This document shows, one piece after another, positions 8,317-16,502 of a stretch of 22,296 nt of DNA. The notes beneath the pieces are model-generated. The model searched no databases. It was given only the letters and a program-made list of their open reading frames with translations, and was not told the origin of the DNA. The stretch is from Butyrivibrio sp. UBA3740 (GTDB lineage Bacteria > Bacillota > Clostridia > Lachnospirales > Lachnospiraceae). Location: positions 1 through 22,296 of the forward strand of contig DFGW01000006.1 of NCBI GenBank assembly GCA_002372465.1, in the 5' to 3' direction. The translations under genes and the position numbers were made by a program. Within the stretch, counting starts at the first letter, position 1, and every line of letters begins with the position of its first letter.

Positions 8317-9095
8317 GCCATGCCCTTTAGCTCCAAAAGCTTGGCCTTCTTATCCTTGGCTCTCATTAAGGTCTCCCCCACAAGGACTGCGTCAGCTCCG
8401 ATTTCCCTAAGGGCCTTCACATCCTCCGGGCTCTTAACTCCGCTCTCTGAGACGAAGACCACATCCCTCGGAATCAGGGTACGGAGGCGCTTGCTGTTGT
8501 CTGTATCCACAGAAAAGTCCTTCAGGTTTCTGTTATTAACACCGATGACTCTGGCTCCAATGTCCAGTGCCATCTCCACTTCCTTCTCATCATGAGTCTC
8601 AACAAGAGCCGACAGTCCAAGTTCATCGCAGATTGCCATGTATTCCTTCATCCGGCTCTTTTCCAGTATGGAGCAGATAAGAAGAACTGCCGATGCTCCC
8701 AAAACCTTTGCCTCGTAGATCATGTACTCATCAACGGTAAAGTCCTTACGAAGGCAGGGGATATTTACCGCGGACGATATTTCTTTTAAATATGCATCGC
8801 TTCCAAGAAACCACTTGGGCTCAGTCAGCACCGAGATACAGTCCGCCCCGGCTGCCTCGTAGTCCCGGGCAATGTCCAGATAAGGGAAGCTCTCAGCAAT
8901 AAGGCCCTTTGAGGGAGAGGCCTTCTTGCACTCGCAGATAAAAGAAATGTCTTCTTTCTTAAGGGCTTTCTCGAAAGAAAAATCTCCCTTAGGGAGGGCA
9001 ATAGCCTTCGCCTTAACTTTGCCAAGGGGCAAAACCTCTTTTGCCGCTGCGATCCTCTGTCTTGTGTAGGAAGCTATTTCATCTAAAATAGTCAT
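8313..9095 (-). CDS. trpC: Indole-3-glycerol phosphate synthase
   Basis: 260 residues, a stand-alone TIM-barrel enzyme (not fused to TrpF as in E. coli) that closes the indole ring with loss of CO2 and water. Motifs: [10 protein letters not shown] at about 54-63 with the catalytic Lys, the LRKDF segment near 114-118 with the second Lys, VETH, INVNNRNL-like GVNNRNL, SESGV and the phosphate loop VGETLM. The ATG overlaps the trpD stop by four bases (ATGA), and its own stop overlaps the trpF GTG, so translation is probably coupled through the operon. Confidence 0.96.
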   Translation of the reverse strand: MTILDEIASYTRQRIAAAKEVLPLGKVKAKAIALPKGDFSFEKALKKEDISFICECKKASPSKGLIAESFPYLDIARDYEAAGADCISVLTEPKWFLGSDAYLKEISSAVNIPCLRKDFTVDEYMIYEAKVLGASAVLLICSILEKSRMKEYMAICDELGLSALVETHDEKEVEMALDIGARVIGVNNRNLKDFSVDTDNSKRLRTLIPRDVVFVSESGVKSPEDVKALREIGADAVLVGETLMRAKDKKAKLLELKGMA

Positions 9096-10108
9096 CTGTT
9101 GGATACCTCTATAATCTTGTCAAGGGCCTGCGATGCCTTTCCTGAATCAATGAGCTCTGCAGCAAGCTTAATACCGTCTTTAAAGCTGTCAGCTTTTCCG
9201 CCGATGTACAGTGAAGCTCCTGCATTTAAAAGAACTGCATCCCTCTTTGGCCCCTTTGCTCCGGCTAAAATGTCTCTTGTGATCTTGGCATTTTCCTCGG
9301 GAGTTCCGCCCACCAGGTCTTCCTTGGAGCATCTCTCAAAGCCGAAGTCCTCAGGCTTTATCATATAGGTCTTGTACCATCCGTCCTTGATCTCGCACAC
9401 CTTGGTCTCTGAGCTTAAAGAGATCTCATCCAGCTTGTCCATTCCATAGACAACCATTCCTCTCTTTACACCAAAATTTACAAGAACCTGAGCCAGAGGC
9501 TCAACAAGATAATCATCGTAAACACCAAGAAGCTGCATTGAAGGTGACCCGGGATTTGTAAGTGGTCCAAGGATGTTGAACACAGTTCTGAAGCCCAGTT
9601 CCTTTCTGATGGCTCCCACGTACTTCATGGAGCTGTGGTACTTCTGAGCGAAGAAGAAGCACATTCCTGCTTCCTTTAAAAGCTCTATACATTTCTCAGG
9701 CTCCTGCTGGATGTTGACTCCAAGGGCCTCCAGGCAGTCAGCTGTTCCGCTCTTACTGGATGCTGCCCTGTTCCCATGCTTGGCAACCTTCATGCCACCG
9801 GCTGCAGCAACGATTGCTGAGGTGGTTGAGATGTTGAAGCTGTGGGCATTGTCTCCTCCGGTTCCTACTATTTCAAAGACCTCCATCCCTGTGTCAACCT
9901 TTGTGGCGTGATCTCTCATGGCTGCTGCACATCCTGCAATCTCTTCTGTGGTCTCCGCTCTTGCGCTCTTTGTTGAAAGAGCTGCCAGAAAGGCTGCGTT
10001 CTGGGTGGTGCTTGTCTCTCCGCTCATGATCTCATTCATTACACTGTAGGCCTCGTCATAGGTAAGGTCCTCTTTGTTTACGATTTTTACGATTGCTTCT
10101 TTGATCAT
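9092..10108 (-). CDS. trpD: Anthranilate phosphoribosyltransferase
   Basis: 338 residues; transfers phosphoribose from PRPP to anthranilate. The family signature motifs are present: GTGGD (PRPP/pyrophosphate loop), FNISTTSA, and the [15 protein letters not shown] segment near residue 90-104. It is a stand-alone TrpD, without the TrpG glutaminase fusion seen in enterobacteria. The start at 10108 has GGAG six bases upstream; the reading frame extends 18 codons further, but that part lies between the leader terminator and the ribosome binding site. First gene of the operon: no trpE or trpG precedes it, so anthranilate synthase must be encoded elsewhere or anthranilate must be imported. Confidence 0.96.
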   Translation of the reverse strand: MIKEAIVKIVNKEDLTYDEAYSVMNEIMSGETSTTQNAAFLAALSTKSARAETTEEIAGCAAAMRDHATKVDTGMEVFEIVGTGGDNAHSFNISTTSAIVAAAGGMKVAKHGNRAASSKSGTADCLEALGVNIQQEPEKCIELLKEAGMCFFFAQKYHSSMKYVGAIRKELGFRTVFNILGPLTNPGSPSMQLLGVYDDYLVEPLAQVLVNFGVKRGMVVYGMDKLDEISLSSETKVCEIKDGWYKTYMIKPEDFGFERCSKEDLVGGTPEENAKITRDILAGAKGPKRDAVLLNAGASLYIGGKADSFKDGIKLAAELIDSGKASQALDKIIEVSNR

Positions 10109-10167
10109 AGTTATCTCCCTTCGTGTTGCTTGTCTTTCTGCCATATTTTCCGTGTGAAGCACACACG

Positions 10168-10534
10168 CAAAAAAGTCCTTGACAGAAAGCGTTCCATTTC
10201 TGTCAAGGACGAATATATACTATCCGCGGTGCCACCTTGATTTCACGGTTTGACCCGTGCACTTACAGGGTACCTTCATACCCCAGGCAACTGACGTATG
10301 CCTTACGTCGCAGCATAATCAGCTTGATAATCAATGTAGTTCTGCTCTCGTGCTTTGCACTCGCCAGAACAAAGTTCAATCACGAAAAATCACAGATTTC
10401 CTATCTCACTTTTCTTCTGCGCCCTCAGTGGTCCATTTGATAACTTGTTTCTCGCCCGGTTCTCAGCATCCCGGTACTCTCTGTGCAGGCATGATCACCT
10501 TTATCTCCACTTCATCGGTTTGAAGTATTAAATT
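10168..10534 (-). promoter_or_regulatory. T-box riboswitch leader, tryptophan-specific
   Basis: The stretch between trpD and the MATE gene holds a T-box leader on the minus strand. The T-box sequence AAGGTGGCACCGCG is at 10225-10238; its UGGC would pair with a tRNA 3' end whose discriminator is G, as in bacterial tRNA-Trp. Stem I has lower arms AGTGG and CCACT, and the specifier loop 5' of CCACT contains TGG (10433-10435) followed by A, the single Trp codon. Several further hairpins lie between (for example one with arms GTTCTG and CAGAAC). CAAGG before the T-box can pair with CCTTG after it to form the antiterminator, which excludes the terminator at 10169-10210. Uncharged tRNA-Trp should therefore allow readthrough into trpDCFBA. 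A second small hairpin (10151-10167) follows the terminator. Confidence 0.93.
10169..10210 (-). terminator. T-box leader terminator of the trp operon
   Basis: Perfect 14-bp stem on the minus strand (10197-10210 with 10175-10188), 8-nt loop, then six U residues (10174-10169). Its 5' arm starts with the GTCCTTG segment needed by the antiterminator, the normal mutually exclusive arrangement of T-box leaders. It stands about 60 bp before trpD. Confidence 0.95.
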
Positions 10535-10540
10535 ATTGAA

Positions 10541-10569
10541 ATATTACCATCCATGCATCGCCCTGTCAA
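10541..10569 (-). promoter_or_regulatory. Promoter of the trp operon
   Basis: Minus strand: a perfect TTGACA -35 box (10564-10569), 17-bp spacer and TAATAT -10 box (10541-10546) preceded by TGG. Predicted start near 10534, giving a leader of about 425 nt before trpD. It begins 22 bp after the MATE stop codon. ATGCAT palindromes occur in the spacer and again just inside the MATE 3' end; no terminator for the MATE gene is visible. Confidence 0.85.
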
Positions 10570-10591
10570 GGCAAATTTTTATATTTATGCA

Positions 10592-12373
10592 TCAGATCTT
10601 GATTGTCAGAACGTTGAGTCCAAGTACATTCTGGTAGGTGAAGTCCTTGGCAATGTCATGGACCATCCTAAGTCCGATGTTCTTGGTCTTGTCTTCAGGA
10701 TCGAGAATCCTCTGTCTCTGAACAGGGTCGAAGGGCTGGCAGTCGTCCTTGATACAAAGGATCACATCCTCTTCCTTGACAATTGCCCTTGCTGAAAGGT
10801 TGTGAGGTTTGCTGTCCATAGTAAATCCGTGGCTAACGACATTTCCTGCCATCTCCTCGAAGGAAAGGCTGGCAAAATAAGCTCTTCTCTTATCTACGCC
10901 CTTATCTTCGCAGAACTTCGCAACCACCTCCGAGGTTCCGGTTACATCCTCCATTTTCTTGATGTTGAACTCTATCCTGTGGTCTTCATCAACTCCAAAG
11001 TCCTTGGGAATGACCATAAGCTCATCAATTGTTCCGGGCATCTTTTTATTCTTGATGATTGAATAAATAATTACCATAAGTACGCCAACAATACCGTTGA
11101 GTACATTTGCGTAGTAAACACCGTTCATGCCAAATACAGGAACAAGGAGCGCTGATAAAACGCTGACTCCAACAAATCCATCAATCACTGCATAGAAGTG
11201 AACCATGAACTGTCTGCCTGATGCCAGGGCGTAGCAGCTAAAGTGCATGAGCCATATGGCTGTTGGCATACAAAGAGGAAGCAGTCTGTAGCCCCACATA
11301 GTCATATCAAATACAGGCTCGGCAGGATTCTGGTAGAACACCATGGTGAATGGCCTTGCCATGATCATGATAAATGCTGATATGATGCACTGAAGAGGGA
11401 TAAATCTGTAAAGAGCCGTCCTCATAACATTGGTAAGGGTTGTTCTGTCTTCCTCTCCTATGCTTACACTCATCATCATTCTTGAAACATTGAGCATTCC
11501 GGCAGGAATAGCCCAGAAGAAAGCCATAATGGCATTGGAAGCTGCAAAGGCAGATATACCTACGCTTCCAACATATGTAGTAATAAGTCCGTTAACAATA
11601 AATCCCCTAACAGTCTGATATCCGTTTCCGATAGCTCCGGGGATTCCAATGGTCACGATTTCTTTTGCATCGTCCCACTTAAGATTCTTGAACTTTAGCT
11701 TGATGGATGCCTTTGAGGTAAAGAAATACTGTGCCTGAACCAGCATGAACACCCACATTCCAAGGGATGCGGAAAGGGCCAGGCCAAGAGCTTCAAGATG
11801 CATAACCTGAACAAAAATGAAGTTAAAGATAAGGTTTGCAATGATATATACAATACTTGCCAGTGTGGTCCTAAAGGCTTTATTTTCCAGAGAAAGAAAA
11901 GCTGCCAGCTGATTGCCGATAAACAATGGAAAAACGCCCAAAGCCTGACCTAAGATGAAGCTGTTAAACACTGCCCTTATTCCATCATCTGGAGCAAAGA
12001 TACTTGTGAGGTCGAACATACCCATTACGATCAGTATCACAGCCGCAACAACAGAAACGATGGTACACAGAAGGATATCCAGTGTAAAGACATTCTGCAT
12101 CTGGTGAACCTGATTCTTGCCCATATATTTGCCACATATTACAACAGCGCCTGTCATGAGCATTGTGCTTATGGAAACAACCAGGAGATTTATCGGATTG
12201 TAAAGTCCCACAGCACTCATGGCCGCTTCGCCAACATAATTGGTGGCAAAAACACCGGTTACAATTCCGTTTATTGCCGAGATGGAGCTTAGAAGTATCT
12301 GCACCGGAAGCAGCCTGAACAACAGCTTGGCAGTCATATTAAAATCCGAAACCTTTGCTTTATTCTTTCCCAT
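10592..12373 (-). CDS. MATE-family transporter fused to a C-terminal RsbW-like ATPase domain
   Basis: 593 residues. Residues 1 to about 440 form a MATE (NorM/DinF-type) membrane domain with about twelve helices in two similar halves; MATE proteins export drugs or metabolites using Na+ or H+ gradients. Residues about 465-593 form a GHKL ATPase domain of the kind found in anti-sigma factors such as RsbW/SpoIIAB: N-box SFEEMAGN (Glu507, Asn511), the G1-box-like KDDCQPF (about 542-548), and a G2-like NIGLRMV (565-571). The key Mg-binding Asn is kept, so nucleotide binding is plausible; the G1 glycine is replaced. What the domain senses or phosphorylates is unknown. ATG with AAGGAG seven bases upstream. 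Single-gene unit between the oxidoreductase terminator and the trp promoter, with a near-palindrome ahead of its ribosome binding site. Confidence 0.9.
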   Translation of the reverse strand: MGKNKAKVSDFNMTAKLLFRLLPVQILLSSISAINGIVTGVFATNYVGEAAMSAVGLYNPINLLVVSISTMLMTGAVVICGKYMGKNQVHQMQNVFTLDILLCTIVSVVAAVILIVMGMFDLTSIFAPDDGIRAVFNSFILGQALGVFPLFIGNQLAAFLSLENKAFRTTLASIVYIIANLIFNFIFVQVMHLEALGLALSASLGMWVFMLVQAQYFFTSKASIKLKFKNLKWDDAKEIVTIGIPGAIGNGYQTVRGFIVNGLITTYVGSVGISAFAASNAIMAFFWAIPAGMLNVSRMMMSVSIGEEDRTTLTNVMRTALYRFIPLQCIISAFIMIMARPFTMVFYQNPAEPVFDMTMWGYRLLPLCMPTAIWLMHFSCYALASGRQFMVHFYAVIDGFVGVSVLSALLVPVFGMNGVYYANVLNGIVGVLMVIIYSIIKNKKMPGTIDELMVIPKDFGVDEDHRIEFNIKKMEDVTGTSEVVAKFCEDKGVDKRRAYFASLSFEEMAGNVVSHGFTMDSKPHNLSARAIVKEEDVILCIKDDCQPFDPVQRQRILDPEDKTKNIGLRMVHDIAKDFTYQNVLGLNVLTIKI

Positions 12374-12388
12374 AGAATGCTCCTTTTC

Positions 12389-12404
12389 TAACGGTTAATC
12401 GTTA
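12389..12404. promoter_or_regulatory. 16-bp near-palindrome upstream of the MATE gene
   Basis: TAACGGTTAATCGTTA matches its reverse complement in seven of eight position pairs and lies immediately upstream of the MATE ribosome binding site. The position suits a repressor operator of TetR or MarR type, which commonly control efflux pumps, but no regulator gene is adjacent and no clear promoter was recognised here. Confidence 0.35.
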
Positions 12405-12469
12405 TTCCATAAACTAATCTTATCATCAACGGCTTAATGCAACTATTAATCTTTTCTAAATTCCGCCGT

Positions 12470-12521
12470 AAAAAAGGACGTATCCTTTGACTTGCAGCAG
12501 TGCAAATCAAAAGCTACGTCC
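12470..12521 (-). terminator. Terminator of the patatin/flavin-reductase operon
   Basis: Minus-strand long hairpin whose outer arms GGACGTA (12515-12521) and TACGTCC (12476-12482) pair perfectly, with inner TTTGA/TCAAA and TTGCA/TGCAA pairs, followed by six U residues (12475-12470). It lies 24 bp after the stop codon of the oxidoreductase gene. Confidence 0.85.
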
Positions 12522-12544
12522 CTATAATAACTATTTTTCAACCG

Positions 12545-14611
12545 TCACATTCTCATGGCAACTTCATAGGCGCGCCAGATAACGCTCCTTAGGTTTCCGA
12601 TCTGCTTACAGTCTCCCACGTAGTCCATATTGCTGGTCCTGTCATCCTCCTTGGTCACAGGATTGGGAATATAACCCGCTGAACTTATGACGCTGTCGCA
12701 GTCGATCTCAAATTCCCTTCCGTCCTTATCGGTGCATACTATAAATCCGTCGCAAACTTCCTTTAGCTTTGTCTCCAGATAAACCGGAACCTCATGAAGC
12801 TTGAACCACTCACGAAGGTATGAGCTGTTGGCAAGGCATACCCCTGTCTGGGAAATAAGGTCATCCTTCATCTCCACGATGATGGGGTTCTTTCCCTGAA
12901 GTGCCAGTTCATAGGCGATCTCGGAGCCTGTCAGTCCTCCGCCTATAACAGCCACGGTGTTTCCAACCTCTTCTCCATTAAGAAACTCGCAGGCCTCAAT
13001 CATCTTCTCATATCCCGGAACGCTCTTAAGGAGCCTGGGCCTTGAACCTGTGGCAATGATAATGTCGCTCTTACGACCGAATTTCCTTGGGTCTTCTATC
13101 TCAGTATTGAGGTGTACCTCCACACCAAGGATCTCCATCTGCCGGCGATACCAGGTAAGAAGCTCCCGAAGCTTGCCCTTGTAGGACTCAGCGCTGGCGG
13201 GGATAAAGGTTCCACCCAGCACATCACTCTTTTCATAAATAACCGGATTGTGACCGCGAAGCTTCAGAACTCTTGCAGCCTCCATTCCGCCAATTCCGCC
13301 ACCTACGATGTGGATGGTCTTGGGTCTTTTGGTCTTCTTGATGAAGTGCTTGTCAGTCTGCATGGTCTCTGCATTAACAGCGCAGCGGGCAAGGTGCAGT
13401 GAATCTGAAAGTGCCTGATCATTGGGCACCCCCTTGTAATGGCACATGTTAAAGCAGCCGTTGTGGCAAAGGATACAGGGCCTTATGTCCTCTTCCCTTC
13501 CCTCCATGAGCTTGGTAACCCACTCGGTGTCTGCCAGAAACGGCCTTGCAAAGCCTGCGCCGTCCAGGTCTCCTGCGGCTATTGTATCCGCAGCAACTCT
13601 CGGATCAAGCCTTCCGGCACATACAACCGGAATATCCACATATTTCTTCAGTTCAACAACGTCCTTAAGGTTGCAGTTCTCAGGCATGTAGATGGGAGGA
13701 TGAGCCCAGTACCAGGCATCATAGGTTCCGTTGTCGCAGTTGAGCATATCGTAGCCGGCATCCTGAAGGTACTTTGCAGCCTTCTTTGACTCCTCAAAGT
13801 CGCGGCCAACTTCAATGTAGTCCTCCCCGGGAAGTGCTCCCTGTCTCATTCCCTTGGTCTTTGAAACCACGCTGTAACGCAAGGATACCGGGAAGTCCTC
13901 TCCGCATTTTGCCTTTATCTCTTTTACTATCTCGACGGCAAACCTGTATCTGTTCTCGAAGCTCCCGCCGTATTCATCAGTTCTTTTGTTAACGTAAGGT
14001 AAGGTGAACTGGTCCAGAAGATAGCCCTCGTGAACAGCATGGACCTCGACGCCGTCTACGCCTGCATCCTTAAGGAGCTTTGCACTCTTACCAAAGGCCA
14101 CCACAAACTGGTGGATCTCATCCTTTGTCATCTCCCTTGAAGGAACCTTGTCGGACCATCTGTTGGGGGAAGGGCTTGCGGAAGCTGTGATCTTATCAAG
14201 GTCCATAAAGGGCTTTGACAAAACCTTGAGCGCCCCGTTAGTGTACAGCTTCTCCATCATCGGGCTTATGGTAAAGCTTCTCCCAAAGCCGGCTGTAAGC
14301 TGCACAAAGAGCTTAGCCCCGGTCTTGTGAAACTCGGGCATCCACTTTGCAAGGTCCTGATACATCTGAGTATTCTTGTGGAGCCACTGGCCAAACATGG
14401 GGTTGTACACCGGCTGACAACCCGGCAGCACCAGACCTGCATTGTTCCTGGCCACGTTCAGGATGAAGTTCGCACCCTCCTTGTCAAAATGGTTCTTCTC
14501 CATCCAGCCAAAAAGGTCCGTTCCGCCCATAGACGTAAGGACAATCCTGTTCTTTATCTCACACTTTCCAATCTTCCATGGTGTAAATAAAGGCTTTAGT
14601 CTCTGATCCAT
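12545..14611 (-). CDS. Old-yellow-enzyme family NADH:flavin oxidoreductase with FeS and FAD domains
   Basis: 688 residues with the architecture of 2,4-dienoyl-CoA reductase (FadH), BaiCD and related enoate reductases. Residues about 6-360 are an FMN-binding TIM barrel with the HAVHEGYLLDQF active-site segment (191-202) and the ENRYRF motif. A [4Fe-4S] site is formed by Cys379, Cys382, Cys386 and probably Cys410. Residues from about 432 are a dinucleotide-binding domain with GGGIGG (437-442) and a second GGGLTG motif near 560. Such enzymes reduce activated C=C bonds of, for example, unsaturated fatty acyl-CoA, aromatic acrylates or steroid acids; the substrate here cannot be read from sequence. 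The ATG at 14611 is chosen; a TTG six codons earlier is possible, and GGGAG lies between. It follows the patatin gene by 27 bp in one operon. Confidence 0.9.
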   Translation of the reverse strand: MDQRLKPLFTPWKIGKCEIKNRIVLTSMGGTDLFGWMEKNHFDKEGANFILNVARNNAGLVLPGCQPVYNPMFGQWLHKNTQMYQDLAKWMPEFHKTGAKLFVQLTAGFGRSFTISPMMEKLYTNGALKVLSKPFMDLDKITASASPSPNRWSDKVPSREMTKDEIHQFVVAFGKSAKLLKDAGVDGVEVHAVHEGYLLDQFTLPYVNKRTDEYGGSFENRYRFAVEIVKEIKAKCGEDFPVSLRYSVVSKTKGMRQGALPGEDYIEVGRDFEESKKAAKYLQDAGYDMLNCDNGTYDAWYWAHPPIYMPENCNLKDVVELKKYVDIPVVCAGRLDPRVAADTIAAGDLDGAGFARPFLADTEWVTKLMEGREEDIRPCILCHNGCFNMCHYKGVPNDQALSDSLHLARCAVNAETMQTDKHFIKKTKRPKTIHIVGGGIGGMEAARVLKLRGHNPVIYEKSDVLGGTFIPASAESYKGKLRELLTWYRRQMEILGVEVHLNTEIEDPRKFGRKSDIIIATGSRPRLLKSVPGYEKMIEACEFLNGEEVGNTVAVIGGGLTGSEIAYELALQGKNPIIVEMKDDLISQTGVCLANSSYLREWFKLHEVPVYLETKLKEVCDGFIVCTDKDGREFEIDCDSVISSAGYIPNPVTKEDDRTSNMDYVGDCKQIGNLRSVIWRAYEVAMRM

Positions 14612-14638
14612 GATTTTAACATCTCCCAACGGATATAT

Positions 14639-15490
14639 TTATTTCTGTAAAAAGAACTCTCGGATCTGTGTAAGCTTTTCCTGCCCCGCTTCTCTTCCCA
14701 GCTGATAGACTCTCTCGATCTCAGCCGGGTTCTTTTCAATGGGGCTTATGTTTAGAGGTGCCTTGGGTCTTATAACAACCACCTCTTTATTCTTCTCTTT
14801 ATCTCTTATGTATCTCTTTTCCTGGTTGTACATAAGGTGACGGATTTCCATGCTGTGGACCATATCAGGGTACTTGCCAAGCATAAGTCTGACAAGTGGC
14901 ATAAACTTCTGTGGACCCTTTATGTAGTCCAGAGGCTGGGTCTCGATGACCAGGTTCCTGTCATAACCCTTATTCTCCATGAACTTAAGGGGGATGGAAT
15001 CCGAAGTGCCCCCATCCAGGTAAAGACCTCCGTCAATCTCCACCAGTCTTGAAACAAGAGGCATTGAAGCCGATGCCTGAATCCAGAGAAGATCTTCCTT
15101 CAATCCGGAATTGCACTTGTGATAGACAGGGGCTCCTGTATTAACATCAGTTGCCACGCAGTAGAACTCCATAGGGTCCGTTGCAAAAGCCTCGTAGTCC
15201 CACTTATCAAGCTTAAAGGGAAGTTCGTCATAGCAAAAAGGCACGTTGTAAATATCGCCTGTAAGAAGGAGCGACCTGATGCTGTGATAGTTCTTGTCAC
15301 TGCAGTACTTCTTGTTGTAGCGAAAGGCTCTTCCTATCTGGTGGGACTTTAAGTTACACCCAAAGGTTGCTCCCGCCGAAACGCCTACTGCGCCGTCAAA
15401 AGAAATATCATTTTCCATGAGGACATCTAAAGCTCCGCAGGTAAACATTCCCCGCATGGCTCCTCCCTCCATAACAATGCCTTTTCTCAT
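14639..15490 (-). CDS. Patatin-like phospholipase/acyl hydrolase
   Basis: 283 residues. The N-terminal glycine-rich oxyanion loop EGGAMRGMF (8-16), the nucleophile elbow GVSAG (Ser38) and the DGG motif in YLDGGTSD (Asp159) give the Ser-Asp dyad of patatin-like lipid acyl hydrolases. There is no signal peptide or membrane segment, so it is probably cytoplasmic, acting on phospholipids or acyl esters. The family fits the YjjU-like bacterial group of about 280-300 residues. ATG with AAAGGA eight bases upstream. First gene of a two-gene unit with the downstream flavin reductase, which raises the possibility that a released unsaturated acyl chain is reduced, though this is inference only. Confidence 0.9.
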   Translation of the reverse strand: MRKGIVMEGGAMRGMFTCGALDVLMENDISFDGAVGVSAGATFGCNLKSHQIGRAFRYNKKYCSDKNYHSIRSLLLTGDIYNVPFCYDELPFKLDKWDYEAFATDPMEFYCVATDVNTGAPVYHKCNSGLKEDLLWIQASASMPLVSRLVEIDGGLYLDGGTSDSIPLKFMENKGYDRNLVIETQPLDYIKGPQKFMPLVRLMLGKYPDMVHSMEIRHLMYNQEKRYIRDKEKNKEVVVIRPKAPLNISPIEKNPAEIERVYQLGREAGQEKLTQIREFFLQK

Positions 15491-15520
15491 CTCTCAAATC
15501 CTTTCAAAACGTTACCTATA

Positions 15521-15547
15521 ATTGTACCACACAATCGCCCAGGTAAA
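15521..15547 (-). promoter_or_regulatory. Possible promoter of the patatin operon
   Basis: Minus strand TACAAT (15521-15526) with an upstream TGG makes an extended -10 element; the best -35 (TTTACC, 15542-15547) is only 15 bp away, so the assignment rests mainly on the -10. It lies 30 bp upstream of the patatin ATG. Confidence 0.4.
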
Positions 15548-15582
15548 CACTTCCCCCGCCCTAAAAACGGGAGCAAAAACAT

Positions 15583-15622
15583 AAAAAGCCGCCCGCAGCA
15601 TTTTTGAAAATGCCCGGGCGGC
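15583..15622 (-). terminator. Terminator of the secreted-protein/glycosyltransferase locus
   Basis: Minus-strand hairpin with GC-rich outer arms GCCGCCC (15616-15622) and GGGCGGC (15588-15594), continuing into an A/T-rich inner stem of GCATTTT and AAAATGC, followed by five U residues (15587-15583). It is 30 bp after the stop of the gene at 15652-16335. Confidence 0.92.
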
Positions 15623-15651
15623 CCAGGAGAATCGATAGCATAGCCTGAGGA

Positions 15652-16335
15652 TCAGAGGTCTTCTGCGTAAGCCTGTGTGCCTACTGAGGTGTAGGTCAGC
15701 ACATAGTTGTCATAATCCCCTGCGTCGTAGCCGATGATCTGTGAGTTGGTGCTTCCGCCGTGGAAGGTGATCCCACTGTCTGCTATATTCACTGTATCGA
15801 AGGCAACAGCCTTACCATTCTTCATAAATACTGTTCTTACGCCAACGCTCTGGATGTCGAACTTGGAGTAGTTGGTGGCTGATACTTCAACGCATCTGCC
15901 CACGTTCCTTGTGTCCAGGGAAACTGAGGTGTAGGCGCATTTGTCAGTTGTGGCAACTGTGTAGTCGTACTCATAGCTGGAAGCCTTCTTAACCTCCTCA
16001 TTGAGGAACTGACCGTAGAGAATGAACTGCTGATCCTTCTTGACTGCCTCTGAGTAGTCATTGACCTTCTTTACAACCTTGCCGGTTTTATCCTTGGCAA
16101 TAAAGTCCGCGCTGATGCTGATATCTGCGCCGGTCTTGTTAGACGCAACTATCACATAATAGGTACACCATCCGATATTGTCAGGGATCAGGTACTCTTC
16201 ATCAATGACTATGCCCTGGGACAGCTCGTTTTCTGCATATACTGTTGTTGCCGGAATTTCGTCGAAGTAAGGAAACAAAAAGAGATCAAGCACCATAACA
16301 ATTGATATAACAATAGATAAGATCCGTCTCTTCAT
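15652..16335 (-). CDS. Small secreted protein, function unknown
   Basis: 227 residues beginning with a classical signal peptide: basic MKRR, a hydrophobic core to about residue 22 and a likely cleavage after VYA (residue 34). The mature part of about 193 residues is rich in beta-strand patterns; the second half (N-Y-S-K-F-D-I-Q-S-V-G-V-R then F-M-K-N-G-K-A-V) resembles FxLYD-type Ig-like domains of secreted Firmicute proteins, a weak match by eye. There is no lipobox, sortase motif or obvious catalytic residue set. The start at 16335 has GGAGG seven bases upstream; an upstream in-frame ATG at 16431 would bury the signal peptide and is rejected. It is the last gene before a strong terminator, 167 bp after the glycosyltransferase gene, with a perfect 12-bp palindrome in the gap. 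Confidence 0.75.
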   Translation of the reverse strand: MKRRILSIVISIVMVLDLFLFPYFDEIPATTVYAENELSQGIVIDEEYLIPDNIGWCTYYVIVASNKTGADISISADFIAKDKTGKVVKKVNDYSEAVKKDQQFILYGQFLNEEVKKASSYEYDYTVATTDKCAYTSVSLDTRNVGRCVEVSATNYSKFDIQSVGVRTVFMKNGKAVAFDTVNIADSGITFHGGSTNSQIIGYDAGDYDNYVLTYTSVGTQAYAEDL

Positions 16336-16367
16336 GACTTTCCCTCCAACAAGATAATTCTTTGAAT

Positions 16368-16379
16368 CAGCGATCGCTG
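16368..16379. promoter_or_regulatory. Perfect 12-bp palindrome CAGCGATCGCTG
   Basis: The site reads the same on both strands and sits 33 bp before the start of the small secreted protein gene, in a gap that also has TTGTAC just upstream on the minus strand. It could be a regulator-binding site or a restriction/methylation target; nothing else decides between these. Confidence 0.3.
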
Positions 16380-16502
16380 TACAAACATTATCGGAGAAAA
16401 AAGCCAGTATTTCCATACCTTCCGGGCACATTTAATGCTCTTTTTATAAAGTTACATTCTATTTAGAAACTCTTGTTATTGAAAGGGCCGCAACCCCAGT
16501 AA

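Noticed and set aside
10237..10523. Plus-strand frames across the trp leader
   Set aside because: The region is fully explained by the T-box RNA on the other strand, with specifier, T-box and terminator in the right order.
16336..16431. N-terminal extension of the small secreted protein to 16431
   Set aside because: It would place 32 residues ahead of a classical signal peptide; GGAGG at proper spacing marks 16335.
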